From Bacillota bacterium (GTDB taxonomy: Bacteria > Bacillota > Clostridia > Oscillospirales > Oscillospiraceae): a stretch of DNA of 64,000 nt. Positions 8,173 through 16,830 of this stretch are shown piece after piece. Every line of letters begins with the position of its first letter. The first letter of the stretch is position 1. Position numbers and translations under genes: made by a program. The stretch is from NCBI GenBank assembly GCA_030529825.1, contig JAUMWD010000002.1:149742-213741 (forward strand), read 5' to 3'. Under the pieces are notes generated by a model. That model saw only the letters and a program-made list of their open reading frames with translations. It searched no databases and was not told the DNA's origin.

Positions 8173-8954
8173 AGATAAAACTCCGGGTTTAGATAGTATT
8201 CATCGTGCATAATTTCAAAATGCAGGTGAGGTCCTGTAGCAAGCCCAGTTTCTCCCACAAGAGCGATTGTATCTCCTCTTTTCACACCTCCGCAGCCCAC
8301 ACAAAGCTCACTGCAATGGGCATACAGGCTTGTATAGCCGTTGCCGTGGTCGATAATCAAGTATTTTCCGTAGCTGTCGCTGTTCCCTGCGGCAACAATT
8401 GTGCCATCGGCAAAGGCCTTAACCGGCGTACCTGTATTGGCAGCGAAATCCGTTCCGTAATGAAACTTAAGCTCTCCCGAAATAGGATGAATTCTATATC
8501 CGAAGCCGGAGGATTTAACCCCATCTACAGGAGAGGAATATTCAAATCCCAAATCCGGAATTTCCAGAAATACATTTTTCGGAATTACCGCACCGCTGTA
8601 TTGAGCCTGCGACGAGGCAAATGTTGCCACCTTGTCCGATTCTTCTTTTTCCTTGAGTCCTTCCTTTTCGTCAGAATCAATGCGGTAACGAATTTCATCC
8701 CCAAAGACTTCGGCGCGCCGCTTTTCAGAATTAAGGCATTTCATACTCTTCTGTTTTGCTGCAGGCTCACCGCCGAACAGCCTGTCTGCGGTTTTCTCTC
8801 CATATTCTATAGCCGTCTCTGTTTGACGGGTCTCCATTTCAAGGGCTGAATTTATGCCGCTTACAAGCTCATTATTTATGACGGGAAAAGCAATTCTTAT
8901 TACTGTAAGGATAACAAAAATCGCCGAAGAAATGTATATTTGCACGAGTTTCAT
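8169..8954 (-). CDS. Membrane-anchored M23 (LytM) peptidase, SpoIVFA-like position
   Basis: A 261-residue protein with one N-terminal membrane segment (about residues 4-27), a charged linker to about residue 125, and a C-terminal LytM domain. The zinc ligands are intact: HYGTD supplies His and Asp, and GPHLHFEI supplies the HxH pair. It is immediately upstream of the M50 protease, the position SpoIVFA has in Bacillus, where it anchors and regulates SpoIVFB. I chose the ATG at 8954, six bases after GAGGTGA; a GTG three codons earlier is possible. It could be a true peptidoglycan peptidase, a SpoIVFA homologue or both. Confidence 0.8.
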   Translation of the reverse strand: MKLVQIYISSAIFVILTVIRIAFPVINNELVSGINSALEMETRQTETAIEYGEKTADRLFGGEPAAKQKSMKCLNSEKRRAEVFGDEIRYRIDSDEKEGLKEKEESDKVATFASSQAQYSGAVIPKNVFLEIPDLGFEYSSPVDGVKSSGFGYRIHPISGELKFHYGTDFAANTGTPVKAFADGTIVAAGNSDSYGKYLIIDHGNGYTSLYAHCSELCVGCGGVKRGDTIALVGETGLATGPHLHFEIMHDEYYLNPEFYL

Positions 8955-9012
8955 GGCAATCACCTCATAATATGATATTGCCCGCCCTCATTGCGTATGC
9001 GTCATAAACATC

Positions 9013-9041
9013 TTGACAACGCAGTTTGCTCTTATTATAAT
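9013..9041 (+). promoter_or_regulatory. Consensus promoter of tRNA-Pro
   Basis: TTGACA (9013-9018), a 17-base spacer and TATAAT (9036-9041): a perfect vegetative consensus whose start point would fall a few bases before the tRNA at 9055. Confidence 0.9.
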
Positions 9042-9054
9042 AAAAAAGCTGTTT

Positions 9055-9130
9055 CGGGGAGTAGCGCAGTCGGTAGCGCGCATGGTTCGGGACCATGAGG
9101 CCGGGAGTTCAAGTCTCCTCTCTCCGACCA
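9055..9130 (+). tRNA. tRNA-Pro (anticodon CGG)
   Basis: A 76-base cloverleaf with a 7-bp acceptor stem (CGGGGAG with CTCTCCG, one G-T pair), D-arm GCGCAGTCGGTAGCGC, anticodon stem CATGG/CCATG around the loop TTCGGGA (anticodon CGG, reads CCG), T-arm with GTTCAAG, and an encoded CCA end. It has its own promoter and terminator and lies between two minus-strand genes. Confidence 0.96.
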
Positions 9131-9164
9131 AAAAGACATCTGCAAATTGCTGATGTCTTTTTTT
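9131..9164 (+). terminator. Terminator of tRNA-Pro
   Basis: The stem AAAGACATC / GATGTCTTT with an 11-base loop and seven T residues follows the CCA end directly. Confidence 0.88.
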
Positions 9165-9182
9165 ATACATTTCATACACAAA

Positions 9183-9215
9183 AAAATAACACGGGCAAAA
9201 GCCCGTGTTATTTTT
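9183..9215 (-). terminator. Terminator of the large SLH/PHP gene
   Basis: A 13-bp stem (AAATAACACGGGC and its complement) with loop AAAA (TTTT on the minus strand). On the minus strand it ends in seven T residues, 12 bases after the stop at 9227. It is also a fair terminator for the plus strand. Confidence 0.88.
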
Positions 9216-9226
9216 ATATTTGTTAA

Positions 9227-12200
9227 TTACAGAGAAGCATATACTCTGAAAATTACCGTTGCTGCCATGCCGCGGTTTGCGGTGGCATTGGGTGCAAATG
9301 TCGTAGCGCTTGTTCCGTTCATAATCTTTGCGGAAACGATGGCGCTTACAGCCTCAACATAGGGACTTGCAATGCTGTCCTTATCAGCAAAGCTGATCTC
9401 GGGAACAACTCCGAAGTCACATCCCTCTACATTCTTAAGATATCTGTAGATGAATGTAGCCATCTGCGCACGGGTTATGTTCTGATTCGGTCTGAAGGTA
9501 TTATCACCATATCCTGCAATAATGCCGTTTTCCACGCCCCAGATCACGGCATCCTGATATGCGGCGGCAATGCTTGCCTTATCAGCGAAATTAAGTGTGC
9601 CGGTGACCGCGGGAGAACCAACAGAACGGTAAAGCATGGTGATGAACTGTGCGCGGGTTACTTCAGCTTTAGGTTTGAAGGTATTATCCGGATAACCGTT
9701 GATGATTCCCGCATTTGCAGCGGCAACAATGTAGTCATGGTATCCACTGCCTGCAATATCAGTGAAGGGATCCTCAACAACCGCGCCGCAAACTATATTT
9801 GCACGGTCATTTATACGAATTCTCGGGAAGGGACCTTCAGGCGCATTGAAAGTATCATCAAAAGAGGAAACGCCGCTTACGGTAATTTCGCAGCCTACCT
9901 TAAGATTCTCAATTTCCACATTGGAGCAAATATAGCCGTCGATGAATACGCGTGCCACATCGCCTGCGGCATCCTTGACCATAATGGTCTGTACAAGGCC
10001 GTTTTCAAGCGCAACGCTCTCCACGATACCCTTGATAGTAATGAACTGGCCCAGAACGGAGCCGTCATTGATCTGTGCTGCCGTAACCTCTGCAGGAGTT
10101 ACGGCTTCTGCTTCACCAATCTTCTGGATGGAGGTAACCTGAAGCTCCATTTCGCCCTGGTAGAAGTCAGTTGTGCCTGTTACACGCACCTTATCGCCAA
10201 TCTTATATTCACCCGCTACAGGGAAGCAGCACACGCCGCCGGTTTCATCCTGAACATAGATGCAATCAAAGAATGCCGTATTCTTGTCGTAACCGGAAGC
10301 GTTTGTGGTTACAACACCCTCAATTGTGTACTTATAACCGGTTTCGGTCTGCTTCTGCACCTCCGCAATGGGAGTTACGGAAATAGGATTAATGTACTGA
10401 ACAAGATTCTCACAAATCTTGTAGTTAGAATAGTTCTTTTCAGCGCCGCTGTCTTCAACAGTAGCCTGTACCTCAAAGTTTGACATGAAGGCTGCACCGG
10501 AAACAACTATCAGGCCCTTGCCTGCAAGCTGCTCAGTGGCCATAATCATGAGGCGGCTGTCACCTTCTGCAACAGCGTACTTTGTTGCCTCAAAACCGAC
10601 TCCGTCGGAGTTCTTGGAATAGGTGCTTGTGTGACCGTAAACAACGGGAGATACGCTGTCGGGAATTGCAGTTGTGGGATTACCCTCTGCATCGACAACA
10701 TAGATGGATGCACCGCCATAGTGACTGAATACTTCGGTATACAAACGGTCGTTGGGATGCTCGGAGTCAACCTCAACGCCTTCAACAAGGAAGCTATCGT
10801 TGTTGTATGTATTGAAGTAGAGTCGCTGTGTCTGGCCGCCGTTAAGGGAGTCGTCATTGGTGCCGTCATCAGCTATCCGCAGACTTGATCCTAGCGCCGC
10901 AAGCAGCTTATTCTGCTGGGCAGCCATATGGTCGGCTTCGGGGAAGGAGGAGTAGCTCTCATAGTAATCCGACCAGCCGGCGAGAACAATTGCACCGCCT
11001 GCATTATTAAATGCCGTAAGTGCTGCAATCTCCTCATCAGAGTAGCAATTATACGGATTGCGAAGTGCGCTGCCGTCACGGCGAGATGGTGCAGTAAGGA
11101 TAATGGCCTTATACTTATCATTATCGCATGCAGCGATGAGATCAGCAGAGGTCTTCAGCTCAACAGTTCTCACGGAATATCCTGCGGCAAGCTGGCTGAA
11201 ATTGCCCATAGAGTCCTTGTAGTTGCCTGCAACATACTCGTTCTGGTGGGCTGCGTCAATACCGATGTAAACGAGATCGTCAGCATTCAGAATGTCAAGG
11301 GTAATATCCTTTGTGAAGGTATATTCCTTTCCGTCCTGTTCAACGACAACGGTTGCGGTAACAGCCATCACCTTTGCAACCTCGGGTGTAAATTTGAATT
11401 CGGTGGTAAGGCTTCCACCGGCAGGAATTGTATATCCCTTGGTATCGGCACCGATGACCTTGCTGCCTTCGGTGGTGTAGGTTACGGACTTAATGGCAGC
11501 TTCAACGCTTTCGCTGTTAAACACAGTGGTTTTGAGTGTGAGCTCTTCACCTGTTACAGGTGTAGAGGTATCACATTCAAGAGAAGAAATACCGAGCTTG
11601 AGGCTCTCGCCAACCCATATAGGTGCGGTAACGGCGATATCACCGTCACCCTCGGTAACGCGAACAAAGTAGTAGCTGTAGTCGGGAGAAAGGCTTACTG
11701 CAAGCTCACCGGAGGAAAGCTCCAGCTGATTATCCCATGTGTAAACAACCTTTCCGCTGTTTGCAACTATCTCAACCTTGCTTATAGAGTCTTTTGCATC
11801 ATTGTCATGCGCGCTGATCTCAAAGTTCAGAACTTCGGGAACATCAATAATGCTGCTGCCCAACTGGAAGTCGTTGATGGAATAGTAGATTTCCAGGTTC
11901 TTATCCTCGGTTGAGTAAACACGCAGACTGCGGATTGCGCTGTAAATACCTTCCTCGGAGAAGTCGTTGGTTAGAATAACATCGCGTGCGTCGTTTGCAT
12001 TGCCCCACTTACCCTTGTGATTATCCTGATTGTTTGTGGGTGCAACATGCCAGCCCTTGTCAAGAGCCATGATGTACTGCTCGTAGCTGGGATAGTAGCC
12101 GCCGGCGCCAATCTGGCCTTCGCCGTTGCCAACCTCAACAAGGAATACGCGGCTGTCAATTAAGGCATCCCAGTATGAGAAGTCAGAGAAGTTACCGAAG

Positions 12201-14338
12201 GTAGTGCCGGGGTGGTTGAGCTGGCTGATGGAGTCCGCGCCCTCTGTCTGGCTGAGGAGCGAATAATATGCTTTCATACCGGCATCGGAGGTCTTATTAT
12301 TAAGAGTAGTATTATTACGGGATACAATACCGGGAGTATTGAAGGTGTTAATATGGCCTGGGCCGCCGGACCATGTCATCTCAAAGCCTGCAATGGCAAT
12401 AACATCGGACTGGCTTTCATTGAAAGCGGCAACCGTTTCGTTGTACTTTGCCCACTTCTCTCGGCTTGCTGCGGTGGCAACGCTCATATCATAGAGTGCC
12501 TGCTCGGGGTTTGCCGATCCGCTGGCGTCAAAGTAGTTGGAGTGGTCGGTGAAAGCAACAAACTGGACATTTGCACTTTCAGGGAGATCCTTAATATAGT
12601 CAAGGCCCTGCTGGAGAGTACCTGCACCGTCAGAGTACTCTGCTGTATGGCTGTGGAGCTGACCGAAGTAAAGCCTATACTTCATATCTCCGACGTAGAA
12701 GCTCCAGTTCTTTACGGCGGTTTTGCCGTCTTCTCTGGTTACTGTAACTGCAACAGCAACCTTGCCGTCTTCCATATCGTTATCCGGAGTGTAAGTAATT
12801 ACTCCGTTTTCATAAACAGCTGCAACCGCCTGATTATTGACCGTCATGGAAATTTCAGGCTTGTCTCCGCAATTAATTATAGCTGCGGAAATTACCGGGC
12901 GCTTATTTTCAAGCGTAGTGGAGTTTGATGTCGGCGTTACATTGGTAATTACAGGCTCATCAAGGATTTTTACAACCTTTGTTGCGCTGAATTCAACGCC
13001 GCAGGTATCCCTGCCGCTTACGGTAAATACCATCTCCGAGCCGACAATCTTATCTTTAGTTACAGTGGCGGAGAATTCATTATCCGTGGAGAACTGCAGG
13101 CTCTCACCGTTGAGCTTAACCAAAAGCTCATCATAGCCGAACAGGGTATTAAGGCTGAAGGTGAGCTTATAATCCACACCCGCATAAGCATCGCCGCTGC
13201 TGAATACAACCTCGGGCTTATTTACAATTCCGTCGGTAATTGTTGTATCTTCGGCTACGGGATAGAAATTGAACTCAAATATCTCGGAGCTGGCGCTTTT
13301 ATATGTCCAACCGGAGAATGCGCCTGCGTAATACTCAATACATACGGGAGAGTTTTTATATTTTGCTGCCTTATTGGTGAAAAGATATCCGTTAGTCTTC
13401 TTATCGAGAGTCCATGCGGCGTAGTCATTTTGCTCCTCGCCCAAAAATAGATTCTCGTCATCGTTAGAGCTGAGATACTTACCGTTATTTTCAAATGTGT
13501 AGTATGTGCCGTTAACATGAACGGTAAATACAAGAGCGCCGTTTTCGGGTTGTGCAACACCGTCGACAATCGTCGCAGGTGCCGCAGTCATGGAAGCACC
13601 CATACTGTCGCCCATGCCGATTACGCTTTCAGCGCTGGCGTTGTAAATTACAATCTCGTCGCCTTCCTTGGGCAGCTCCTCGGAGGGAGGTATTACTACG
13701 GGATTCTCATTTTCCTCAACAATAAGGAAAAGCTGCATGCCATAGTCCTTTTCGGTAAGTCTGCTCGTGCCTGTGGAATAACCGCAGAAAACATCGGCAG
13801 ATTCACCGCTGTAGCTTTTCTTATATGTCTCTATGTATGCGTGGCCGTAAGTTGTGCTCAATGTGGAGCTGTAGACATAGAATGTGCTGTTTTCCTCATT
13901 GCAGCTTTCAAGCATCCACACATTGTCATACTGCTTCTCCATGGACATCTCAACATATGTTCCGCTGAGCCATGCAGAAACGGTTACTGCGTTTTCCTCG
14001 CCGTTTAAGTCCTGATAGAAGCTGATGTTGCCGTCATCGTCAACATCAACCGTCCAGACCATAGAATCATCAGGTGTCTTAATGTGCGTGCCGTCAATTT
14101 CGACAGCACCGCCTCTGATGCACCATGAGCCGAACATTTCAGACTTAAGTGCAAGCTCGTGTCCGGGATTATAAATGACTATCCGGTCACCGTCTTTGAG
14201 CTGGGAGATGTCCGTTACAAGTTGATTTACCTCTTCAGCAGGTGTTTCCTCTGCCAGTGCAGTCATGGGCATCAGTGAAAGCACCATCATCAGCACAAGC
14301 AGCGCTGAAAGAAGTCTTTTGCGTCCTTTTGTACGCAT
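9227..14338 (-). CDS. Very large S-layer-anchored protein with PHP metallohydrolase domain
   Basis: About 1,703 residues with a signal peptide (RKRLLSALLVLMMVLSLMP, cleavage near ALAEE). Two copies of an about 130-residue module (each starting near DGDRIVIYNPG / EGDEIVIYNAS) come first, then an Ig-like stretch, then a CehA/McbA-type PHP domain from about residue 555 (GQLHSHTAEYSDG, VAFTDHSNYF). A Rossmann-like segment (about 1018-1230) resembles glutamine-amidotransferase/DUF4350 folds, followed by two OB-fold YhcR-like domains (about 1318-1520) and three C-terminal SLH domains (TRAQFITMLYR, TRAQMATFIYR, NRGMAATVIFR). It is thus a cell-wall-bound surface protein. The PHP histidines suggest phosphoesterase or nuclease activity; the substrate is unknown. 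The start at 14338 gives a 9-base spacing from AGGAGG; the ATG at 14344 is only 3 bases away from it. Confidence 0.85.
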   Translation of the reverse strand: MRTKGRKRLLSALLVLMMVLSLMPMTALAEETPAEEVNQLVTDISQLKDGDRIVIYNPGHELALKSEMFGSWCIRGGAVEIDGTHIKTPDDSMVWTVDVDDDGNISFYQDLNGEENAVTVSAWLSGTYVEMSMEKQYDNVWMLESCNEENSTFYVYSSTLSTTYGHAYIETYKKSYSGESADVFCGYSTGTSRLTEKDYGMQLFLIVEENENPVVIPPSEELPKEGDEIVIYNASAESVIGMGDSMGASMTAAPATIVDGVAQPENGALVFTVHVNGTYYTFENNGKYLSSNDDENLFLGEEQNDYAAWTLDKKTNGYLFTNKAAKYKNSPVCIEYYAGAFSGWTYKSASSEIFEFNFYPVAEDTTITDGIVNKPEVVFSSGDAYAGVDYKLTFSLNTLFGYDELLVKLNGESLQFSTDNEFSATVTKDKIVGSEMVFTVSGRDTCGVEFSATKVVKILDEPVITNVTPTSNSTTLENKRPVISAAIINCGDKPEISMTVNNQAVAAVYENGVITYTPDNDMEDGKVAVAVTVTREDGKTAVKNWSFYVGDMKYRLYFGQLHSHTAEYSDGAGTLQQGLDYIKDLPESANVQFVAFTDHSNYFDASGSANPEQALYDMSVATAASREKWAKYNETVAAFNESQSDVIAIAGFEMTWSGGPGHINTFNTPGIVSRNNTTLNNKTSDAGMKAYYSLLSQTEGADSISQLNHPGTTFGNFSDFSYWDALIDSRVFLVEVGNGEGQIGAGGYYPSYEQYIMALDKGWHVAPTNNQDNHKGKWGNANDARDVILTNDFSEEGIYSAIRSLRVYSTEDKNLEIYYSINDFQLGSSIIDVPEVLNFEISAHDNDAKDSISKVEIVANSGKVVYTWDNQLELSSGELAVSLSPDYSYYFVRVTEGDGDIAVTAPIWVGESLKLGISSLECDTSTPVTGEELTLKTTVFNSESVEAAIKSVTYTTEGSKVIGADTKGYTIPAGGSLTTEFKFTPEVAKVMAVTATVVVEQDGKEYTFTKDITLDILNADDLVYIGIDAAHQNEYVAGNYKDSMGNFSQLAAGYSVRTVELKTSADLIAACDNDKYKAIILTAPSRRDGSALRNPYNCYSDEEIAALTAFNNAGGAIVLAGWSDYYESYSSFPEADHMAAQQNKLLAALGSSLRIADDGTNDDSLNGGQTQRLYFNTYNNDSFLVEGVEVDSEHPNDRLYTEVFSHYGGASIYVVDAEGNPTTAIPDSVSPVVYGHTSTYSKNSDGVGFEATKYAVAEGDSRLMIMATEQLAGKGLIVVSGAAFMSNFEVQATVEDSGAEKNYSNYKICENLVQYINPISVTPIAEVQKQTETGYKYTIEGVVTTNASGYDKNTAFFDCIYVQDETGGVCCFPVAGEYKIGDKVRVTGTTDFYQGEMELQVTSIQKIGEAEAVTPAEVTAAQINDGSVLGQFITIKGIVESVALENGLVQTIMVKDAAGDVARVFIDGYICSNVEIENLKVGCEITVSGVSSFDDTFNAPEGPFPRIRINDRANIVCGAVVEDPFTDIAGSGYHDYIVAAANAGIINGYPDNTFKPKAEVTRAQFITMLYRSVGSPAVTGTLNFADKASIAAAYQDAVIWGVENGIIAGYGDNTFRPNQNITRAQMATFIYRYLKNVEGCDFGVVPEISFADKDSIASPYVEAVSAIVSAKIMNGTSATTFAPNATANRGMAATVIFRVYASL

Positions 14339-14391
14339 GCTCATATTCCTCCTTATTTTCCGCGTATAAATTACTCGAAATTATGCGACAT

Positions 14392-14449
14392 TATTTTAAC
14401 ACAGAAAACTTTGGTTTTCCACATAACGCACCATATTATACTGCATCAC
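14392..14449 (-). promoter_or_regulatory. Possible promoter region of the SLH/PHP gene
   Basis: On the minus strand a TATAAT box (about 14433-14438) and, closer to the gene, a TAAAAT box with TGGAAA 17 bases upstream of it (about 14394-14422) are both plausible. I cannot decide between them by eye. Confidence 0.35.
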
Positions 14450-14498
14450 CCTGATTTTCTACAAAATGCCAAATTGTCGCACACATTTTTGCGCATAC

Positions 14499-14527
14499 TT
14501 GACAAAATATTTTGCAGTTGCTATTCT
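14499..14527 (+). promoter_or_regulatory. Promoter of the YibE/F gene
   Basis: TTGACA (14499-14504), a 17-base spacer and TATTCT (14522-14527), about 30 bases upstream of the start codon. Confidence 0.7.
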
Positions 14528-14558
14528 GAATTTATAATTCCATCAAAGGAAGAGTGTC

Positions 14559-15737
14559 ATGAAAAGCGGTAAAAAATCAGATTTCAAAACCCGGATATCC
14601 AATAGCAAATGGTCCATTGTCGTTCTTTCTGCCGCGGCTGTTATTTTCATAGTTCTCTGCTGTATGTGTCGCACTCCGAAGGCAAGTGACTCACTTGGAG
14701 CAGATTATGCCGAATACGAATCAGGAGCTGTTGTAAGTATTATCTCTGACAGCACCTGGCAGGATGAGGACTCCGACGGTGCATACCGTGGTGAGCAATC
14801 ACTTGTAGTAGAGGTAAAATCAGGGCAGTATAAAGGTGAGCAATTGCTTGCCGACAACGCAATCGGTCCTCTCTACGGTGTTCCTCTCGATGTCGGTGAT
14901 AATGTTATTCTTCTGATATCCACATATTCAGACGGTGATGTGCGGGCAACTGTACACGAATACAACCGTGAAACTGCAATAATAATCGTTGTACTCTTGT
15001 TCATGCTGACAACTGTTCTCGTGGGCGGCAAGACCGGTGCAAAATCGCTGATAAGCCTCATAATCACGGTTGCCTGTATTTTCTGCATACTTATTCCCCT
15101 CCTGCTCAAGGGCTTCCCTACTCTTCTCACGGTTTTCATCACCTGTGCTTATGTGGCAATTGTGAGCTTTGTAATTTTAGGCGGAGTTTCAAAGAAGACC
15201 GTATGCGCGATTTGCGGTACAATATCGGGAATAGCTTTAGCTCTGCTGTTCGGTCTTTTTGCTCAAAGCATCGCAAGAATCGACGGGCTGCGAGTGTCCG
15301 ATGTCGAGCCTCTACTGCAGCTTCGTCAGACCGGTACACCCATTGGTCTGCGTGGTCTTTTAGTCGGCGGAATCACCGTCAGCGCGCTTGGCGCCGTAAT
15401 GGATGTGGCCATGAGCCTTTCCTCTGCAATGTACGAAATCAAGGAGGTTGACAACTCCATTGGCCGCAAAGCGCTGTTCAAAAGCGGCATGAACATCGGC
15501 CGCGACATGGTTGGCACCATGACAAACACCCTGATATTGGCCTTTATCGGCAGCAGCTTTGTGCTCATCATATATCTTTACTCTTTGGGCCTTCAGCCCC
15601 ATCTGCTCTTCAGCTCCGCTTTCCTTGCAATTGAAGTGATAAGCGGTGTTGCAAGCAGTATTGGTGTAATCCTCTCCGTTCCCATAACCGCACTCATAAG
15701 TTCAATTATACTTTCAAAAACAAAAAAGGCTTGCTGA
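14559..15737 (+). CDS. YibE/F family membrane protein
   Basis: A 392-residue integral membrane protein of the YibE/F family. A first membrane segment (about residues 19-39) is followed by an extracytoplasmic domain of about 100 residues (GAVVSIISD, YKGEQLLADN) and then about seven membrane helices. YibE/F proteins are found in Firmicutes and have no proven function; a transport role is often assumed. An AAGGAAGAG site precedes the ATG by six bases. It is a single gene divergent from the SLH/PHP gene. Its last codons lie inside a perfect inverted repeat at 15728-15750. Confidence 0.85.
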   Translation: MKSGKKSDFKTRISNSKWSIVVLSAAAVIFIVLCCMCRTPKASDSLGADYAEYESGAVVSIISDSTWQDEDSDGAYRGEQSLVVEVKSGQYKGEQLLADNAIGPLYGVPLDVGDNVILLISTYSDGDVRATVHEYNRETAIIIVVLLFMLTTVLVGGKTGAKSLISLIITVACIFCILIPLLLKGFPTLLTVFITCAYVAIVSFVILGGVSKKTVCAICGTISGIALALLFGLFAQSIARIDGLRVSDVEPLLQLRQTGTPIGLRGLLVGGITVSALGAVMDVAMSLSSAMYEIKEVDNSIGRKALFKSGMNIGRDMVGTMTNTLILAFIGSSFVLIIYLYSLGLQPHLLFSSAFLAIEVISGVASSIGVILSVPITALISSIILSKTKKAC

Positions 15738-15750
15738 TAATCAGCAAGCC
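15728..15750 (-). terminator. Perfect inverted repeat across the YibE/F stop codon
   Basis: A 10-bp stem GGCTTGCTGA / TCAGCAAGCC with loop TAA contains the TGA stop of the YibE/F gene. On the minus strand it is followed by six T residues, so it reads as a second terminator for the tRNA-Gly transcript, located inside the opposite coding sequence. Confidence 0.7.
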
Positions 15751-15781
15751 GGCATATGAATATAGAACTTGTACATAAAGC

Positions 15782-15813
15782 AAAAGAAACAGCCGAAAGG
15801 CTGTTTCTTTTTT
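15782..15813. terminator. Bidirectional terminator between YibE/F gene and tRNA-Gly
   Basis: Stem AAAGAAACAGCC / GGCTGTTTCTTT with a GAAA-type loop has T runs on both sides (six on the plus strand, four on the minus). It lies between convergent units and abuts the CCA end of the tRNA. Confidence 0.85.
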
Positions 15814-15814
15814 A

Positions 15815-15890
15815 TGGAGCGGGCAACGAGACTCGAACTCGCTACCTCCACCTTGGCAAGGTGGCGCTCTACCGGATGAGCTATGCCCGC
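15815..15890 (-). tRNA. tRNA-Gly (anticodon GCC)
   Basis: A 76-base cloverleaf read from 15890 down: acceptor GCGGGCA/TGCCCGC, D-arm AGCTCATCCGGTAGAGC, anticodon stem CCACC/GGTGG around TTGCCAA (anticodon GCC), T-arm with GTTCGAGTC, discriminator T and encoded CCA. Confidence 0.96.
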
Positions 15891-15906
15891 ACACGGAACA
15901 TTTTAG

Positions 15907-15934
15907 ATTTTAGCATATTTTTTTGATTTGTCAA
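15907..15934 (-). promoter_or_regulatory. Promoter of tRNA-Gly
   Basis: On the minus strand TTGACA (15929-15934), a 16-base spacer and TAAAAT (15907-15912), directly before the tRNA. Confidence 0.82.
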
Positions 15935-15962
15935 GCTAAAATTTTATGTTCCTTTAAAAAAA

Positions 15963-16829
15963 TCAACTCATATCCGCAATATCCCCAAAACCGCGGCCGT
16001 ATACATTCTTTGCATCGGTAACGATAAAGAAGGCATTCTCGTCAATGGCCGTAACCATTTTGCGAATTTCGCTGATTTGAGGCCGCTTTACAACGCAAAG
16101 CAGAACCTGCTTATTCTGGCGGGAGTATGCTCCCTGTCCGTCGAGTATGGTAACTCCGCGGTGCAGGCTGTCTGTAATCGCTTTTACAACCTGCTCGCTC
16201 TCATTGCTTATGATATAGCACACATTGGAATTATCAATGCCGTAAAGCACAAGGTCAATAGCCTTCGAGGTAATGAACATTGCTATTACCGCATACATCG
16301 AGCTTTCAATCTTTTTGAAAACAATGGCAAATACTATGATAATGATGCAGTCCATTACAAGGACTATTGTGCCGAAGTTAATATACGGGAATTTGCGTCG
16401 GGCAAATTTGGCAACAATGTCAGCGCCGCCCGTAGTTGCACCAACATAGTAAATCAGGCCAAGCCCCGCGCCTTTTATGGCACCGCCGATGAAGCAGGCA
16501 AGCAGCATGTCATTTGTCGGTGAAAAGTTGAATATTGCCAGCAGGTCGACAAACACAGAGGAAAGCAGCATACCCACAAGTGAGCCGACAATAAACTTCG
16601 AACCGAAGTATTTCCACGCCAGAATAAACAGCGGTATATTCATGATTATTGTGAGAACACCCACCGGCAGCTCGGTGAGCATATTGATAATCATAGCAAT
16701 ACCCGAAACACCGCCAACTACAATGGCATTGGGATACAGAAAGAACTGAAAGCCCGCAGCGTAAAGCATGGTGCCAAGCACAATCACGGAATATTTGATT
16801 ATTGAATCGGTAATTTTTGATCTCTTCAT
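15963..16829 (-). CDS. YitT family membrane protein (DUF161 + DUF2179)
   Basis: A 288-residue protein with five to six membrane segments in the first 200 residues (GFQFFLYPNAIVVGGVSGIA is the family signature) and a soluble DUF2179 domain at the C terminus (RGVTILDGQGAYSRQNKQ, then residues around DENAFFIVTDAKNVYGRGF). YitT proteins are common in Firmicutes, and their transport substrate is unknown. The ATG at 16829 lies one base after the stop of the topoisomerase A subunit gene (TAAAATG), so translation is probably coupled. A TTG three codons earlier would overlap that gene. It is the last gene of the topoisomerase operon. Confidence 0.88.
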   Translation of the reverse strand: MKRSKITDSIIKYSVIVLGTMLYAAGFQFFLYPNAIVVGGVSGIAMIINMLTELPVGVLTIIMNIPLFILAWKYFGSKFIVGSLVGMLLSSVFVDLLAIFNFSPTNDMLLACFIGGAIKGAGLGLIYYVGATTGGADIVAKFARRKFPYINFGTIVLVMDCIIIIVFAIVFKKIESSMYAVIAMFITSKAIDLVLYGIDNSNVCYIISNESEQVVKAITDSLHRGVTILDGQGAYSRQNKQVLLCVVKRPQISEIRKMVTAIDENAFFIVTDAKNVYGRGFGDIADMS

Positions 16830-16830
16830 T

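Noticed and set aside
9737..12928. Plus-strand reading frames of 238-328 codons inside the SLH/PHP gene
   Set aside because: They are antisense to recognisable PHP, OB and SLH domains and have Cys/Ile-rich compositions typical of shadow frames.
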